Shown piece after piece: positions 29,073 to 39,462 of a DNA stretch of 64,000 bases; the stretch's first letter is position 1; each line of letters opens with the position of its first letter. Source of the stretch: Altererythrobacter sp. B11 (lineage in GTDB: Bacteria; Pseudomonadota; Alphaproteobacteria; Sphingomonadales; Sphingomonadaceae); the NCBI RefSeq assembly GCF_003569745.1, contig NZ_AP018498.1, positions 3,449,001 through 3,513,000 on the forward strand, given 5' to 3'. Position numbers and translations under genes: made by a program. The notes beneath the pieces were generated by a model that did no database searches, was not told the origin of the DNA, and was given only the letters and a program-made list of their open reading frames with translations.

Positions 29073-30365
29073 CTAGAAATATTCCTTAACTGCCGCCCAT
29101 ATCCGCTGGACCGCGGCCAGTCCCGCCACGGAAGACGCCGGCTGCCGGCGCTCGCCCGCCTTGCGGATGTCGATCGGCTCGGCAGCGGCATAGATTACCA
29201 GTCCGGCAAGAGTGGCGAAACCGGGCACGGAGTGCGCCTCTGGCAGCCCCTTCAAGGGCGGCGGACCGCCGATCCGCACCGGCTTGCCCAGCGCCGCCTG
29301 GGCGTAGTCCGCCAGGCCGGCCAGTTCCGCCCCGCCCCCGGTGATCACCACCTGCCGCCCCCGCGCAGTACCGCCGAAACCAAGCGATTCGAGCGCGCGA
29401 CCCACCTGCCCCATCAGCTGGTCCAGCTCGCCCGTGATGACGCCGATCAGTTCGGACCGCGGTATGCGGTTCTTGTCATCGGCCCCGCGGGCGATCGGGC
29501 CGCCGGCAGCAGCATCGTCGCCTGGGCCGTTGACCGGCACCATTTCCCGATGATCGGCCGGGCTGGCGATGGCCGATCCGTGCACGCATTTCAGCCGCTC
29601 CGCCTGAAAGCGGCGGATACCGAAATCGCTGGCGATCGCATCGGTGATATCGGCCGAGCCACGGGGAATCGCTGCAAGGCCCACCAGCATCCCGCTCATA
29701 TAGACCGAGACATTGGTCACCTCTCCGCCGAACTCCACCAGGGCGACGCCGAGATCGCGCTCCTCCGCAGAAAGGCAGGCATAGCCCGTGGCCAGCGGGG
29801 ATGCGACCACGCCTTCCACCTCCAGATGCGCATTCTGCACCGCTTCGGTGACATTCCGCATCGGCGCGCCATCGGCCAGCATCACGTGAACGTCCACGCC
29901 CAGCCGTTCGGCGTGCAGGCCCTTCGGATTCGCAATGCCATGCGCGCCGTCGAGGAAATAGCAGGCCGGCTGCGCATGCAGCACCATCCGCCCGTCGGGC
30001 TCGATACTGGCGCGCGAGGCCACCAGCAATTGCTCGATATCCTCTTCCTCGATCCGGCGGCCGCCGATGTCGATCTCCACCGGCTGGATCTGGCTGGCGA
30101 GCCCGGCGCCCGAACAGCCGATCCACACGCTGCCGATATGCGTGCCGGCCAGCCGCTCGGCACGCTCTATGGCGTCGCGCACGGCATAGGTGGCCGCGGC
30201 CATATCGGTGACATAGCCGCGCTTGATGCCCTGCGCCGCGCGGTGGCCGCTGCCGAGCACGATCATCTCGCCACCCTCGGTCAGCGCGGCGATCATGGCC
30301 GATATCCGGAAAGAACCGATGTTCACCGCGCCGAACACGCGGGTGACGCGGGGCTGGCTGGCCAT
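29073..30365 (-). CDS. ftsA: Cell division protein FtsA
   Basis: An actin-like ATPase that tethers FtsZ to the membrane. 430 residues: phosphate-1 region VFGAVNIGSFRISA, the SHS2 (1C) insertion region around residues 85-165, VEFGGEVTNVSVY (phosphate 2), ITGGGAELAGLADYA (adenosine motif), and a short C-terminal amphipathic helix ending RIWAAVKEYF. Start 30365 overlaps the ftsQ stop by 1 bp. Confidence 0.97.
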   Translation of the reverse strand: MASQPRVTRVFGAVNIGSFRISAMIAALTEGGEMIVLGSGHRAAQGIKRGYVTDMAAATYAVRDAIERAERLAGTHIGSVWIGCSGAGLASQIQPVEIDIGGRRIEEEDIEQLLVASRASIEPDGRMVLHAQPACYFLDGAHGIANPKGLHAERLGVDVHVMLADGAPMRNVTEAVQNAHLEVEGVVASPLATGYACLSAEERDLGVALVEFGGEVTNVSVYMSGMLVGLAAIPRGSADITDAIASDFGIRRFQAERLKCVHGSAIASPADHREMVPVNGPGDDAAAGGPIARGADDKNRIPRSELIGVITGELDQLMGQVGRALESLGFGGTARGRQVVITGGGAELAGLADYAQAALGKPVRIGGPPPLKGLPEAHSVPGFATLAGLVIYAAAEPIDIRKAGERRQPASSVAGLAAVQRIWAAVKEYF

Positions 30366-31276
30366 TAGCTGCCCCCTTGGCGCGTATCGAGTTCCTCCTG
30401 CGCACGGCCCGGCACCCGCATGTATATCCGCTCCGGCGTGCGCATGTCGAAGGCAACGACCTTGCCGCCGAGCAGGCGATTCACGCCGTCTAGCCGGGCG
30501 AAGCTCATGAGCGCGGTGGCCGATTTCTCGTCACCCTGCGGCAGGGCGAGCACCTGGCCCGTCTTGAAGGTCAGGTTCCAGCGGCGATTGCCGACCCATT
30601 CGGCCGCCGTGACCTGCGGCTTCAGCGCGGGCGCGGCGTCCAGCAATGTAGCCAGCGCTTCCACCTGCTGCTGCGCGCCGGGGCCGGAGATCATCAGCAT
30701 GCCGCGCGCCTTGGCCGGAGCGATCGGCTCCAGCACATGGCCGGTGGCGTCGATCAGCACCAGCCGGTCCGGCTTCTGCAACACGGCGTGGGGCTGCCGC
30801 TCCACAATGTCCACCACGATCGTATCGGGCAGCTGGCGCGACACGCGGGCGTCGCGGACCCAGCTCAATTCCATCAGCGAAGCGCGGATTGTATCCAGAT
30901 CGACCAGCGGCATGGCGCGATCCTGCTCGCCCAGAACGCGCTCATACACCTTGAGCTTGTTCATTCGCTCCACGCCGTGCACCTCCACGCGGCGCACCTC
31001 GTATCCGGCATCGGCGGCGTAGAAGGCGAGCTGGCGCCCGGCCAGCTCGGTAAAGCCGGCGAGGCTCGCGATCAGCCACGCCCCCAGCAACAGCACGCCG
31101 AGGATCAGCGCGAGGAAGAACTTGTGCAGCTGGTCCTCGGTGAACGGCAGCACGCGCATCAGGGCGTCGATCAGCGAATTGGTCTGCGCCTTGGCCTTGC
31201 GCACCTTCGTTCGATTGCCCTGTGCCCGCGCCTGGCGCCGCACGGTCTTCGCGTTGCGGCGGATCGTCTGCGCCAT
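30365..31276 (-). CDS. ftsQ: Cell division protein FtsQ
   Basis: A single-pass divisome protein. 303 residues from MAQTIRRN. A long basic cytosolic tail (KTVRRQARAQGNRTKVRKAK) precedes the membrane helix (FFLALILGVLLLGAWLIASLAG), the periplasmic POTRA domain (EVRRVEVHGVERMNKLKVYERVLGEQ in pattern) and the FtsQ beta domain (DTIVVDIVERQPHAVLQ). The start sits in an ATGA-type junction with ddl (1-bp overlap). Confidence 0.95.
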   Translation of the reverse strand: MAQTIRRNAKTVRRQARAQGNRTKVRKAKAQTNSLIDALMRVLPFTEDQLHKFFLALILGVLLLGAWLIASLAGFTELAGRQLAFYAADAGYEVRRVEVHGVERMNKLKVYERVLGEQDRAMPLVDLDTIRASLMELSWVRDARVSRQLPDTIVVDIVERQPHAVLQKPDRLVLIDATGHVLEPIAPAKARGMLMISGPGAQQQVEALATLLDAAPALKPQVTAAEWVGNRRWNLTFKTGQVLALPQGDEKSATALMSFARLDGVNRLLGGKVVAFDMRTPERIYMRVPGRAQEELDTRQGGS

Positions 31277-32241
31277 CAGCCTGCCGCTCCCGCAGGCAGC
31301 CGGCCGAAATGGCGCAGCGCATCGGCGATGATGATCTCCACCAGATCGGCATAGTCGATGCCGCAATGCCGGGCCTGTTCGGGCACGAGGCTGAGCGGCG
31401 TCATGCCCGGCTGGGTGTTCGTCTCCAGCAGGAACAGGCCCTCCTCACCCCGCTCGTCATCCCAGCGGAAGTCCGAACGGCTCGTGCCGCGACAGCCGAG
31501 CAGGCGATGGGCGCGCAGGGCATAATCGAGGCACAGCTTTTCGATCTCCGGCGGGATCTTCGCCGGGCAGACATGCTCCGTCATGCCGTCGGTGTATTTG
31601 GCGTCGAAATCGTAGAAGCCGCTCTTGGGCACCAGTTCGGTGACCATCAGCGCCCGATCGCCCAGCACGGCGGCGGTGAGTTCGCGGCCGCGGATATAGG
31701 GTTCGGCCAGCAGCTGGCGGAACTTCTGCCACGGCCCGGCGGCATCCCGCCGGATCGGATCGCCGTAATTGCTTTCCGCCGTCACGATGGCCACGCCCAC
31801 GGATGAGCCTTCGTTGACCGGCTTCAGCACATAGGGACGGGGCAGCGGATCCCCTTCGTAAAGATCCTCGCTGTCAACGATGCGCCCGCCCGGCATCGGA
31901 ATGCCATGCGGCACCAGCGCATGCTTGGTCAGTTCCTTGTCGATCGCGATGACCGAGGTGGCGAGGCCGGAATGGGTATAGGGGATGCCCATCAGGTCCA
32001 TCATCCCCTGCACCGTGCCATCTTCCCCCGGCACGCCGTGCAGCGCGTTGAACACCACGTCGGGCGCGGCTTCCGCCAGGCGCGCGGCGACATCGCGGTC
32101 CATGTCGATCCGGGTGACGCGGTGGCCGCGCGATTCAAGCGCATCGGCCACGCCCTTGCCGCTCATCAGCGAGACTTCGCGTTCGTTGGCCCAGCCGCCC
32201 ATGAGGACGACCACATGCAGCCGCGGAAGTTCGCTATTCAT
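31276..32241 (-). CDS. ddl: D-alanine--D-alanine ligase
   Basis: Joins two D-Ala for the peptidoglycan stem. 321 residues of the ATP-grasp fold. Motifs: LMGGWANEREVSLMSGKGV, NALHGVPGEDGTVQGMMDLMG, KPVNEGSSVGVAIV, and the Mg/C-terminal motif LLETNTQPGMTPLSLVPEQA. The start MNSELPRL at 32241 overlaps murB by 4 bp. Confidence 0.97.
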   Translation of the reverse strand: MNSELPRLHVVVLMGGWANEREVSLMSGKGVADALESRGHRVTRIDMDRDVAARLAEAAPDVVFNALHGVPGEDGTVQGMMDLMGIPYTHSGLATSVIAIDKELTKHALVPHGIPMPGGRIVDSEDLYEGDPLPRPYVLKPVNEGSSVGVAIVTAESNYGDPIRRDAAGPWQKFRQLLAEPYIRGRELTAAVLGDRALMVTELVPKSGFYDFDAKYTDGMTEHVCPAKIPPEIEKLCLDYALRAHRLLGCRGTSRSDFRWDDERGEEGLFLLETNTQPGMTPLSLVPEQARHCGIDYADLVEIIIADALRHFGRLPAGAAG

Positions 32242-33197
32242 GGCCGCCCCACTCGCTTGATTTCCCATTCCAGCGTCACGCCCTGGCTCTGGGCCACGCG
32301 GCGGCGGACCTCCTCGCCCAGGCCTTCGATATCGGCACTCGTCGCATCGCCGGTGTTTATCAGGAAATTGGCGTGCTTCTCGCTCACCTGCGCTCCGCCC
32401 ATCCGCAAGCCGCGGCAACCCGCCGCATCCACCAGCCGCCAGGCCCGATCGCCCTCCGGGTTCTTGAAGGTCGATCCACCCGTCTTGCTGCGCAGCGGCT
32501 GCGATTCCTCGCGTGCATGAGCGATGCGGTCCATCTCTGCGCCGATTTCAGCCGGATCGCCCGGTACGCCCCTGAAGCGGGCGGACACCACGATCGCCCC
32601 ATCGGGCAGGCGCGAATGGCGATAGCTGTATTCCAGATCCGCTGCCGGGATGTTCACGCATTCGCCGCCGGGCATCACCACCACGCAATCGACCAATATA
32701 TCGGCCACTTCCCGCCCATAGGCGCCGCCGTTCATGCGCACGAAGCCGCCGACCGTGCCGGGTATGCCGCGCAGGAATTCCAGCCCCGCAATCCCGGCAT
32801 CGCGCGCGGTGGAGGCCACGAGAATGCCGCTGGCGCCGCCGCCGCATTCCAGCACCTGGTCGCGCCGCACCTCAACCGTAGCGAAGGCCTTGCCCAGCCG
32901 CACCACCACGCCCGGTATCCCGCCATCGCGCACGATGAGATTGGAGCCGAGGCCCAGCGCCATTACCGGCGTGCCTTCATCCTGCGCCGAAAGAAAGGCG
33001 ATCAGATCATCGACGTCGGCGGGCTCGAACAGGAAGTCCGCCGGGCCGCCGCTCTTGAACCAGACCAGCTTGTCCAGCGGGGCATTTGCGGTCAGCCTGC
33101 CGCGCACGGGCAGCGCCAGCACGCCGGCCGCGCCGGAGCTTTCGCCCGCGCCCGGCGCATTGCGATCGGTCCGCAGCGGCTCGCCCGGCTGCATCAT
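32238..33197 (-). CDS. murB: UDP-N-acetylenolpyruvoylglucosamine reductase
   Basis: An FAD enzyme that reduces UDP-GlcNAc-enolpyruvate to UDP-MurNAc. About 319 residues. FAD contacts are in [32 protein letters not shown] and SYRHSRLP; the active-site Ser region is [13 protein letters not shown], and [19 protein letters not shown] follows. Two adjacent ATGs (33197, 33194) are possible; the first gives the ATGA overlap with murC that is usual in this cluster. Confidence 0.96.
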   Translation of the reverse strand: MMQPGEPLRTDRNAPGAGESSGAAGVLALPVRGRLTANAPLDKLVWFKSGGPADFLFEPADVDDLIAFLSAQDEGTPVMALGLGSNLIVRDGGIPGVVVRLGKAFATVEVRRDQVLECGGGASGILVASTARDAGIAGLEFLRGIPGTVGGFVRMNGGAYGREVADILVDCVVVMPGGECVNIPAADLEYSYRHSRLPDGAIVVSARFRGVPGDPAEIGAEMDRIAHAREESQPLRSKTGGSTFKNPEGDRAWRLVDAAGCRGLRMGGAQVSEKHANFLINTGDATSADIEGLGEEVRRRVAQSQGVTLEWEIKRVGRP

Positions 33198-34633
33198 GCC
33201 GCGCCCCCTGCCCGCGCAGGCGCAGAGCCGGCGCGGCGCGCCTCGATCGCGGGGGCAAGGCCCGCCGCCCATTTGGTGATGTCCCCTGCGCCGAGGCAGA
33301 CGACCATGTCGCCCGGCTGCACGATTTCGGCCAGCCGATCGGCCAGTTCCTCCGGCCCGGAAACCTCCGCCGCGGCGCGGTGGCCATGGTCCTTCACGCC
33401 CTTGACCAGCGCGCCCGCGTCCACGCCCGCGATCGGCTCTTCACCAGCGGGATAGACCGGCGCCACGAACACCATATCGGCATCGTTGAAGGCAGACTGG
33501 AACTCGCCCATCAGGTCGCGCAGGCGGGTGTAGCGATGCGGCTGTGCCACGGCGATCACGCGCCCGGCCGCCGACTCGCGCGCGGCGGAAAGCACCGCGC
33601 GGATCTCCACCGGATGGTGGCCGTAATCGTCGATCACCACCGTGCCGCCCACCTCGCCCACGCGGGTGAAACGGCGCCGCACCCCGCCGAAGCGCGCAAA
33701 GCCGCTGCGGATCGTATCGTCGGGACAGCCGAGTTCCACCGCCACGGCGATCGCCGCCAGCGCGTTCTGCACATTGTGCCGGCCCGGCATGGGCAGAGCG
33801 ATATCGCCGATCCGGCGCTGCCGCCCGTCGCGATCGGTGTGGACCGCGTCGAACAGATTGCCGCCGTCATGCGGCCGCACATCCTCCGCCCGCCAATCGG
33901 CCTGGGCGGAAAAGCCGTAGGTGATCACGCGCCGGTCCCGCACGCGGGCGATCACCCTCTGCACTTCGGGATGATCGATGCACAGCACCGCCGCGCCATA
34001 GAAGGGCACGTTCTCGATGAATTCGACGAAAGCCTCCTTCACCGCATCGAAGCTGCCGTAGTGATCGAGATGTTCGGGATCGATATTCGTCACCACCGCA
34101 TAGGTGCCGTCCAGCCGCAGGAAGCTGCCGTCGCTTTCGTCGGCCTCGACCACCATCCAGTCGCTGGCGCCCAGCCGCGCGTTCGAGCCGTAGCTTTCGA
34201 TGATACCGCCGTTGATGACGGTTGGATCCACCCCGCCCGCATCCAGCAAGGCGGCGACCATGCTGGTCGTCGTCGTCTTGCCATGGGTGCCGGCCACCGC
34301 AACCGTGCTCTTCAGCCGCATCAGTTCGGCCAGCATCTCCGCGCGGCGGACCACGGGGATGCGGCGTTCCAGCGCGGCAGCCACTTCGGGATTGTCGCGC
34401 CGCACCGCCGTGGAGGTGACGACCACCGCAGCATCGCCCAGATTCTCCGCCCGGTGGCCGATGGACACCGCGATTCCCCGCGTGCGCAGCCGTTCCACGC
34501 TGGCGCCTTCGGCGATATCCGACCCCTGCACGCTATAGCCGAGATTGTGCATCACCTCGGCAATGCCGGACATGCCGATTCCCCCGATGCCCACGAAGTG
34601 AATCGTGCCGATATCGGTGCCTACGCCCTTCAT
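33194..34633 (-). CDS. murC: UDP-N-acetylmuramate--L-alanine ligase
   Basis: Adds L-Ala to UDP-MurNAc. 479 residues from [15 protein letters not shown]. Motifs: the N-terminal nucleotide fold [16 protein letters not shown], the Mur-ligase P-loop [44 protein letters not shown] and [16 protein letters not shown]. It overlaps murG and murB by 4 bp each. Confidence 0.97.
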   Translation of the reverse strand: MKGVGTDIGTIHFVGIGGIGMSGIAEVMHNLGYSVQGSDIAEGASVERLRTRGIAVSIGHRAENLGDAAVVVTSTAVRRDNPEVAAALERRIPVVRRAEMLAELMRLKSTVAVAGTHGKTTTTSMVAALLDAGGVDPTVINGGIIESYGSNARLGASDWMVVEADESDGSFLRLDGTYAVVTNIDPEHLDHYGSFDAVKEAFVEFIENVPFYGAAVLCIDHPEVQRVIARVRDRRVITYGFSAQADWRAEDVRPHDGGNLFDAVHTDRDGRQRRIGDIALPMPGRHNVQNALAAIAVAVELGCPDDTIRSGFARFGGVRRRFTRVGEVGGTVVIDDYGHHPVEIRAVLSAARESAAGRVIAVAQPHRYTRLRDLMGEFQSAFNDADMVFVAPVYPAGEEPIAGVDAGALVKGVKDHGHRAAAEVSGPEELADRLAEIVQPGDMVVCLGAGDITKWAAGLAPAIEARRAGSAPARAGGAA

Positions 34634-35811
34634 GCCGGCGCGCCTCTGGGCACGGAAACCCGGTCCGCCGTCTCCTTCGCGTCGCCGCCGACGCGGATCA
34701 CATCCTGGATCGGCGTTCCGCCGAAACTCTCGACCAGATCGGCCAGATCGCTGGCGGCGTTGGGCCGTCCGCAATTCCACGCCGCATGGGCCGCCGTCGC
34801 CAGCGTTTCCGGATGCTGCGCCATGGCCTGGATCTGCTTGGCCAGTTCCTTGGCGGTGAACCTCTCCTGCCGGATGGAACGCGCGCCCCCCGCCTTCACC
34901 ATCTCGCGTGCATTGGCCGCCTGATGGTCGTCAGTCGCAATCGGCAGCGGCACCAGAATGGCGGGCCGCCCTACCGCCGTCAGTTCGGCAATGGTGGAGG
35001 CACCGGCGCGGCCGATGAACAGATGCGCATCGGCCAGCCGCGCCTGCATGTCTTCGAAATAGGTGCCCAGCTCGGCCGGGATGCCGTGGCTGGCGTAGCG
35101 TTCGCGCACGGCTTCAAGGTCTTCCGCACGGCATTGCTGGGTGACCTGCAGCCGGGAACGCAGCGCCGGCTGGAGCATCGACAGGCCATCGGGCACGACC
35201 TGCGAGAGCACCCGCGCGCCCTGGCTACCGCCGGTGACGAGCACGCGCAGCAGCCCGTCCTCCGTAAACGGAGGGAACGGCGCATCCCGCAGCGCAAGCA
35301 CTTCCGCGCGGACCGGATTGCCCACCGCATGCACCTTCCCGGAGAAGGCGGGCTTCAGCCGGTCCACCCGCTCATAAGCGGTCGCAATGGCGCTCACGCC
35401 GCGGGCCAGCAGCCGGTTGACCCGGCCCAGCACGGCGTTCTGTTCGTGGATGACGCTCGGCACCCCTTCCGCGCGGGCGGCCAGCAGGGCGGGCAGTGCG
35501 GGATAGCCGCCGAAGCCGATCACCGCCGCGGGATCGAAGCTTTCATACAGGCGGCGCGCCATGCGGCGGCCTTCCAGCACCGCCATGATTGCCTTGAACC
35601 AGCCCAGCGGATTCCTTCCAAAGCGGCCCGCCGGCAGCACATGGGCCGGAAGGAAATCGGGCTTGCCGGGAATGGCCGCGCCGCGCTCGTCGGTAATCAG
35701 CGCGACGTGATGGCCCCGCTGCACCAGTTCCTGCGCCAGCGCGAAGGCGGGCGTGAGATGGCCGCCCGTGCCCCCGGCAGCGAGGACGAAATGGCGGGAA
35801 ACGCTGCTCAT
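34630..35811 (-). CDS. murG: Lipid II synthase (MurG glycosyltransferase)
   Basis: Transfers GlcNAc from UDP-GlcNAc to lipid I on the inner face of the membrane. 393 residues, GT-B fold: glycine loop [33 protein letters not shown], and donor-site [25 protein letters not shown] with DDHQAANA. Slightly longer than usual at the C-terminus. Confidence 0.97.
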   Translation of the reverse strand: MSSVSRHFVLAAGGTGGHLTPAFALAQELVQRGHHVALITDERGAAIPGKPDFLPAHVLPAGRFGRNPLGWFKAIMAVLEGRRMARRLYESFDPAAVIGFGGYPALPALLAARAEGVPSVIHEQNAVLGRVNRLLARGVSAIATAYERVDRLKPAFSGKVHAVGNPVRAEVLALRDAPFPPFTEDGLLRVLVTGGSQGARVLSQVVPDGLSMLQPALRSRLQVTQQCRAEDLEAVRERYASHGIPAELGTYFEDMQARLADAHLFIGRAGASTIAELTAVGRPAILVPLPIATDDHQAANAREMVKAGGARSIRQERFTAKELAKQIQAMAQHPETLATAAHAAWNCGRPNAASDLADLVESFGGTPIQDVIRVGGDAKETADRVSVPRGAPA

Positions 35812-37031
35812 CGCTCAATTTCCTTTTCCAGAGCGGTGCGAAGATCGAACTTCTCCCGCTCCAGATACGGGTTGCGGCGCGTAATCGCCAGCAGCAGCCC
35901 GATGGTGAAGCACTGTGCCAGCGTGGATGATCCGCCATAGCTGATCAGCGGCAGCGTCGTGCCCTTCGATGGGAACAGTTGCAGGTTCACCAGGATATTG
36001 ATGAAGGCCTGCCCGCCGAACAGGGCAATCAGGCCCGTGGCGGCCAGAATGATGAACAGATTATCCTCCCGCAGCAGCCGCGTCGTCACGCGCAGCACGA
36101 TCGCCATATAAAGCACCACGATCAGCGAGCACACCAGCAGGCCGAACTCCTCCCCGATGACGGAGAAGATATAGTCGGTATGCGCCTCGGGCAGGTTCAT
36201 CTTGCGGACGCCCAGCCACAAGCCGCTGCCGGTCCAGCCGCCGGCCATCAGCGTGCGGCTGGCGAGGTCCACCTGATCGAAGGCAGTGCCACCCCCAAGG
36301 AAGGCATCGATGCGGTGGCGGGCATTGTCATAGAAGAGATAGGCCAGCGTCAGGCCGGCCGTGCCCACCCCGCCCAGGATCGCGATCCGCTGCATCGGCA
36401 GGCCCGCCAGCATGGCCAGCACGAACCAGACGCCCACGAACAGGATCGCCTCGCCGAGGTTGGGCTGCATCATCAGCAGCGCCACGATCGCCGCCAGCAG
36501 TCCGGCGCTCAGCGGGATCACCGGCAGTTCCGGGTCGCGCAGGCGCCACGAGAGAACCCAGGCGCAGAGCACGGCGAAAGCGGGCTTCAGGAACTCGCTC
36601 GGCTGGAACGACATGCCGAGATCGAGCCAGCGCCGCGCACCGTTCACCTCGGTGCCGAGAATGGGGACAAGGCACAACGCCAGGAACATGGCGCAGGCCA
36701 GCAGGATGCAGCCCCGCCGCACCCACTCGCGCGGGGCCAGCGACGTGCCGAACATCACGATGAGGCCCAGCAACTGGAATCGCAGATGCAGCCAGAAGAA
36801 ATGCAGATCGGACAGTGTGCCCTTGGCGCCCGAAAGCCGCCGTGCGCTGGCAGGCGAAGCCGCGGCCACGGCGACCGCGCCGATCGCCATCAGCAGCAGC
36901 ACGAGGCCCAGCAGCACACGGTCCACCTCGCGCCACCAGATCTGCATCTGGCGCTTGCGCGAATTGGGAAAGCGCGCCGCCTGCAGCGCCGGTTCGCCGG
37001 GTCGCGGGATATAGGGACGCGCTGCACTCAT
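35808..37031 (-). CDS. ftsW: Septal peptidoglycan polymerase FtsW (SEDS)
   Basis: A SEDS glycosyltransferase working with FtsI at the septum. 407 residues from [14 protein letters not shown], with about ten membrane helices. Signatures: GARRWLDLGMSFQPSEFLKPAF, the long extracytoplasmic loop with MNLPEAHTDYIFSVIGEEFG, and PLISYGGSSTLAQCFTIGLLL. It overlaps both murD and murG by 4 bp. Confidence 0.96.
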   Translation of the reverse strand: MSAARPYIPRPGEPALQAARFPNSRKRQMQIWWREVDRVLLGLVLLLMAIGAVAVAAASPASARRLSGAKGTLSDLHFFWLHLRFQLLGLIVMFGTSLAPREWVRRGCILLACAMFLALCLVPILGTEVNGARRWLDLGMSFQPSEFLKPAFAVLCAWVLSWRLRDPELPVIPLSAGLLAAIVALLMMQPNLGEAILFVGVWFVLAMLAGLPMQRIAILGGVGTAGLTLAYLFYDNARHRIDAFLGGGTAFDQVDLASRTLMAGGWTGSGLWLGVRKMNLPEAHTDYIFSVIGEEFGLLVCSLIVVLYMAIVLRVTTRLLREDNLFIILAATGLIALFGGQAFINILVNLQLFPSKGTTLPLISYGGSSTLAQCFTIGLLLAITRRNPYLEREKFDLRTALEKEIER

Positions 37032-38386
37032 GCTGCGGACCTGGCAGTGAAAGTGGCTGTTTCCCCGCCCGCCTCGCCGGTGATCTCCGCCACCAGCCGG
37101 CGAAAACACTCCCCGCGGGTTTCATAGTCACGGAACTGGTCGAAACTCGCGCAGGCGGGGGAGAAGAGCACGACATCGCCCGGCTTGGCAGCCGCATGGG
37201 CGCGGCACACTGCCTCGCTCAACATTTCGCAGCGTTCCACCGGCATGAAGGGTTCGAGGATCTGCGCAAAGCGCGGCCCGGCCTCGCCGATCGTATAGGC
37301 GGCGGCGATATTGCCGAAGGCGGGGGCGCATTCGTCCAGATCATCGGATTTCGGCAAGCCCCCGCAGATCCAGTGGATACGTTTGTCCGGATCGGGTGGA
37401 AAAGCGGCCAGCGCCGGCGCGGTGGAGGCCGGATTGGTGGCCTTGCTGTCGTTCACATAATCGACGCCGCCGAAGCTCCCCAGCCGCTCCATCCGGTGCG
37501 GCAGGCCGCGGAACGTGGCGAGGCCCGCCAGCACCTGATCCTCGCTGAGCCCCAGTTCCAGCGCCAGTGCGGCACCGATGGCGGCATTCTGCAGATTATG
37601 CGGCCCCTGTAGCGAGGGCCATGCCGCCTGATGCGCACCCCAGCGCGAAAGCTTGGCACAATCGGCCCGGCCAGGCCCGCGGCGGGCAAGCTCTTCCGCC
37701 TGCACCTTGCTGGTCACCGCATCGGCGCAGCCGAATACGGCGAACTGATCCGGGCTCTGCATGGCAAACAATCGCGCCTTGGACGCGGCATAGGCCTCGA
37801 AGCCCGCGTAACGATCGAGGTGATCGGGCGTGACATTAGTCAGCGCCGCGGCCTCGCAGGCGAGCGAGTGGGTGAGGTCGATCTGGTAGCTCGAAAGCTC
37901 CAGCACATAGACCCCGCCCGGGGCCAGCGGCTCCTGCGCCAGGATCGGCAGGCCGATGTTGCCGCCCATCCGGGCGGGTATGCCGGACTGCTCCAGCAAA
38001 TGGTGCACCAGGGCAGTCGTGGTGGATTTGCCGTTGGTGCCGGTGATGCCAACCACGCGGTGTTCGGGCAGGCTGGGCCGCGCGAGCGCGAACAGCTCTA
38101 TGTCCCCGATCAGCGGCACGCCGGCTTCCCGCCCCCGCTCCGCAATGGGATGGGTGTTGAGCGGCACGCCGGGGGACAGGACGATCCCGTCCAGCCCGCG
38201 CAGATCGGCAACCAGCGGGTCCGCCACGGTCACGCGACCGGCCAGTTGGTCGCGCGGGCCTTCGCGGCGATCCCAGGCGAGCACCTCCGCCCCGCTCGCC
38301 AGCAGCGATTCCACCGCCGCCATGCCCGAACGGGCGAGGCCAAGCACGAGGTAGCGCCGGCCGGCAAAGGCGGAGGAGGTGATCAT
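37028..38386 (-). CDS. murD: UDP-N-acetylmuramoyl-L-alanine--D-glutamate ligase
   Basis: Adds D-Glu to UDP-MurNAc-Ala. 452 residues from [22 protein letters not shown]-loop [50 protein letters not shown] and [16 protein letters not shown] fit MurD. A longer reading into mraY is rejected because the family starts at this Rossmann strand and the ATG gives a 4-bp overlap with mraY. Confidence 0.96.
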   Translation of the reverse strand: MITSSAFAGRRYLVLGLARSGMAAVESLLASGAEVLAWDRREGPRDQLAGRVTVADPLVADLRGLDGIVLSPGVPLNTHPIAERGREAGVPLIGDIELFALARPSLPEHRVVGITGTNGKSTTTALVHHLLEQSGIPARMGGNIGLPILAQEPLAPGGVYVLELSSYQIDLTHSLACEAAALTNVTPDHLDRYAGFEAYAASKARLFAMQSPDQFAVFGCADAVTSKVQAEELARRGPGRADCAKLSRWGAHQAAWPSLQGPHNLQNAAIGAALALELGLSEDQVLAGLATFRGLPHRMERLGSFGGVDYVNDSKATNPASTAPALAAFPPDPDKRIHWICGGLPKSDDLDECAPAFGNIAAAYTIGEAGPRFAQILEPFMPVERCEMLSEAVCRAHAAAKPGDVVLFSPACASFDQFRDYETRGECFRRLVAEITGEAGGETATFTARSAA

Positions 38387-39453
38387 CGCAGCTTCAATGT
38401 CGCCAGGCCGAGCACGGCGAGGACGATGGCGATGATCCAGAAGCGGATCACGACGGTCGATTCCTTCCAGCCGAGCTGTTCGAAATGGTGGTGGATCGGC
38501 GCCATGCGGAAGATGCGCTTGCCCGTGCGCTTGAACCAGAACACCTGGATGATGACGCTGGCCGTTTCCATCACGAACAGGCCGCCGATGATCAGCAGCA
38601 CGATTTCGTGATGCGCCGCCACCGCGATCGCGCCCAGTGCGCCGCCGAGGGCGAGGCTGCCCGTATCGCCCATGAACACCGCCGCGGGCGGCGCGTTGAA
38701 CCACAGGAAGGCGAGGCCCGCCCCCATGATGCCGGCGCAGAAGATCGCCAGCTCGCCAGCGCCTTCCACATAGGGAATGCCGAGATAGCCGCTGAAATCC
38801 ACGCGGCCGACGAGGTAGCAGATCAGCATGAAGGCGCCCGCGGCGATCACCACGGGCATGGTCGCCAGCCCGTCCAGCCCGTCGGTCAGGTTCACGGCAT
38901 TGCCGAAGCCCACGATCACGGTGGCGGCGAAGACATAATAGAGCGGCCCGAGCGGCACGAAGCGACCGGAGAAGAACGGCACGTAGAGATCGGTGCTGAT
39001 ATGGCCGACGATGATCCACGAGGCCACGCCCGCAACGATGAATTCGAGCAGCAGGCGGACCTTGCCCGACACGCCCTTGTGGCTGCGCTTCGTCACCTTG
39101 TCGAAATCGTCGAGGAAGCCGATCAGGCCGAACCCCGCCGTCACCGCCACGCAGGCCCAGACCAGCGGGCTGTAGGGGTCCATCCAGATCAGCATGGCGA
39201 TCAGCAGCGAGATCAGGATCATCAGCCCGCCCATGGTGGGCGTGCCCACCTTGGCGAGATGCGTCTTCGGCCCGTCCGTGCGGATGGGCTGACCCTTGCC
39301 CTGGCGCACGCGCAGCATGTTGATGAAGCGCGGGCCGATCACCAGCCCGATGAACAGCGCCGTGAGCATGGCGGCCCCGGCGCGGAAGGTCTGATACCGG
39401 ACGAGGTTGAACAGACCTTCGAATTCAAGCCATTGCGCAAGCAGGTACAGCAT
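38383..39453 (-). CDS. mraY: Phospho-N-acetylmuramoyl-pentapeptide transferase
   Basis: Makes lipid I by moving phospho-MurNAc-pentapeptide to undecaprenyl phosphate. 356 residues, about ten membrane helices. Family motifs: [37 protein letters not shown] with the DD pair, [17 protein letters not shown], and cytosolic [19 protein letters not shown]. It is separated from murF by 9 bp, the only gap between the start of mraZ and the end of ftsA. Confidence 0.97.
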   Translation of the reverse strand: MLYLLAQWLEFEGLFNLVRYQTFRAGAAMLTALFIGLVIGPRFINMLRVRQGKGQPIRTDGPKTHLAKVGTPTMGGLMILISLLIAMLIWMDPYSPLVWACVAVTAGFGLIGFLDDFDKVTKRSHKGVSGKVRLLLEFIVAGVASWIIVGHISTDLYVPFFSGRFVPLGPLYYVFAATVIVGFGNAVNLTDGLDGLATMPVVIAAGAFMLICYLVGRVDFSGYLGIPYVEGAGELAIFCAGIMGAGLAFLWFNAPPAAVFMGDTGSLALGGALGAIAVAAHHEIVLLIIGGLFVMETASVIIQVFWFKRTGKRIFRMAPIHHHFEQLGWKESTVVIRFWIIAIVLAVLGLATLKLR

Positions 39454-39462
39454 TACGGCGTA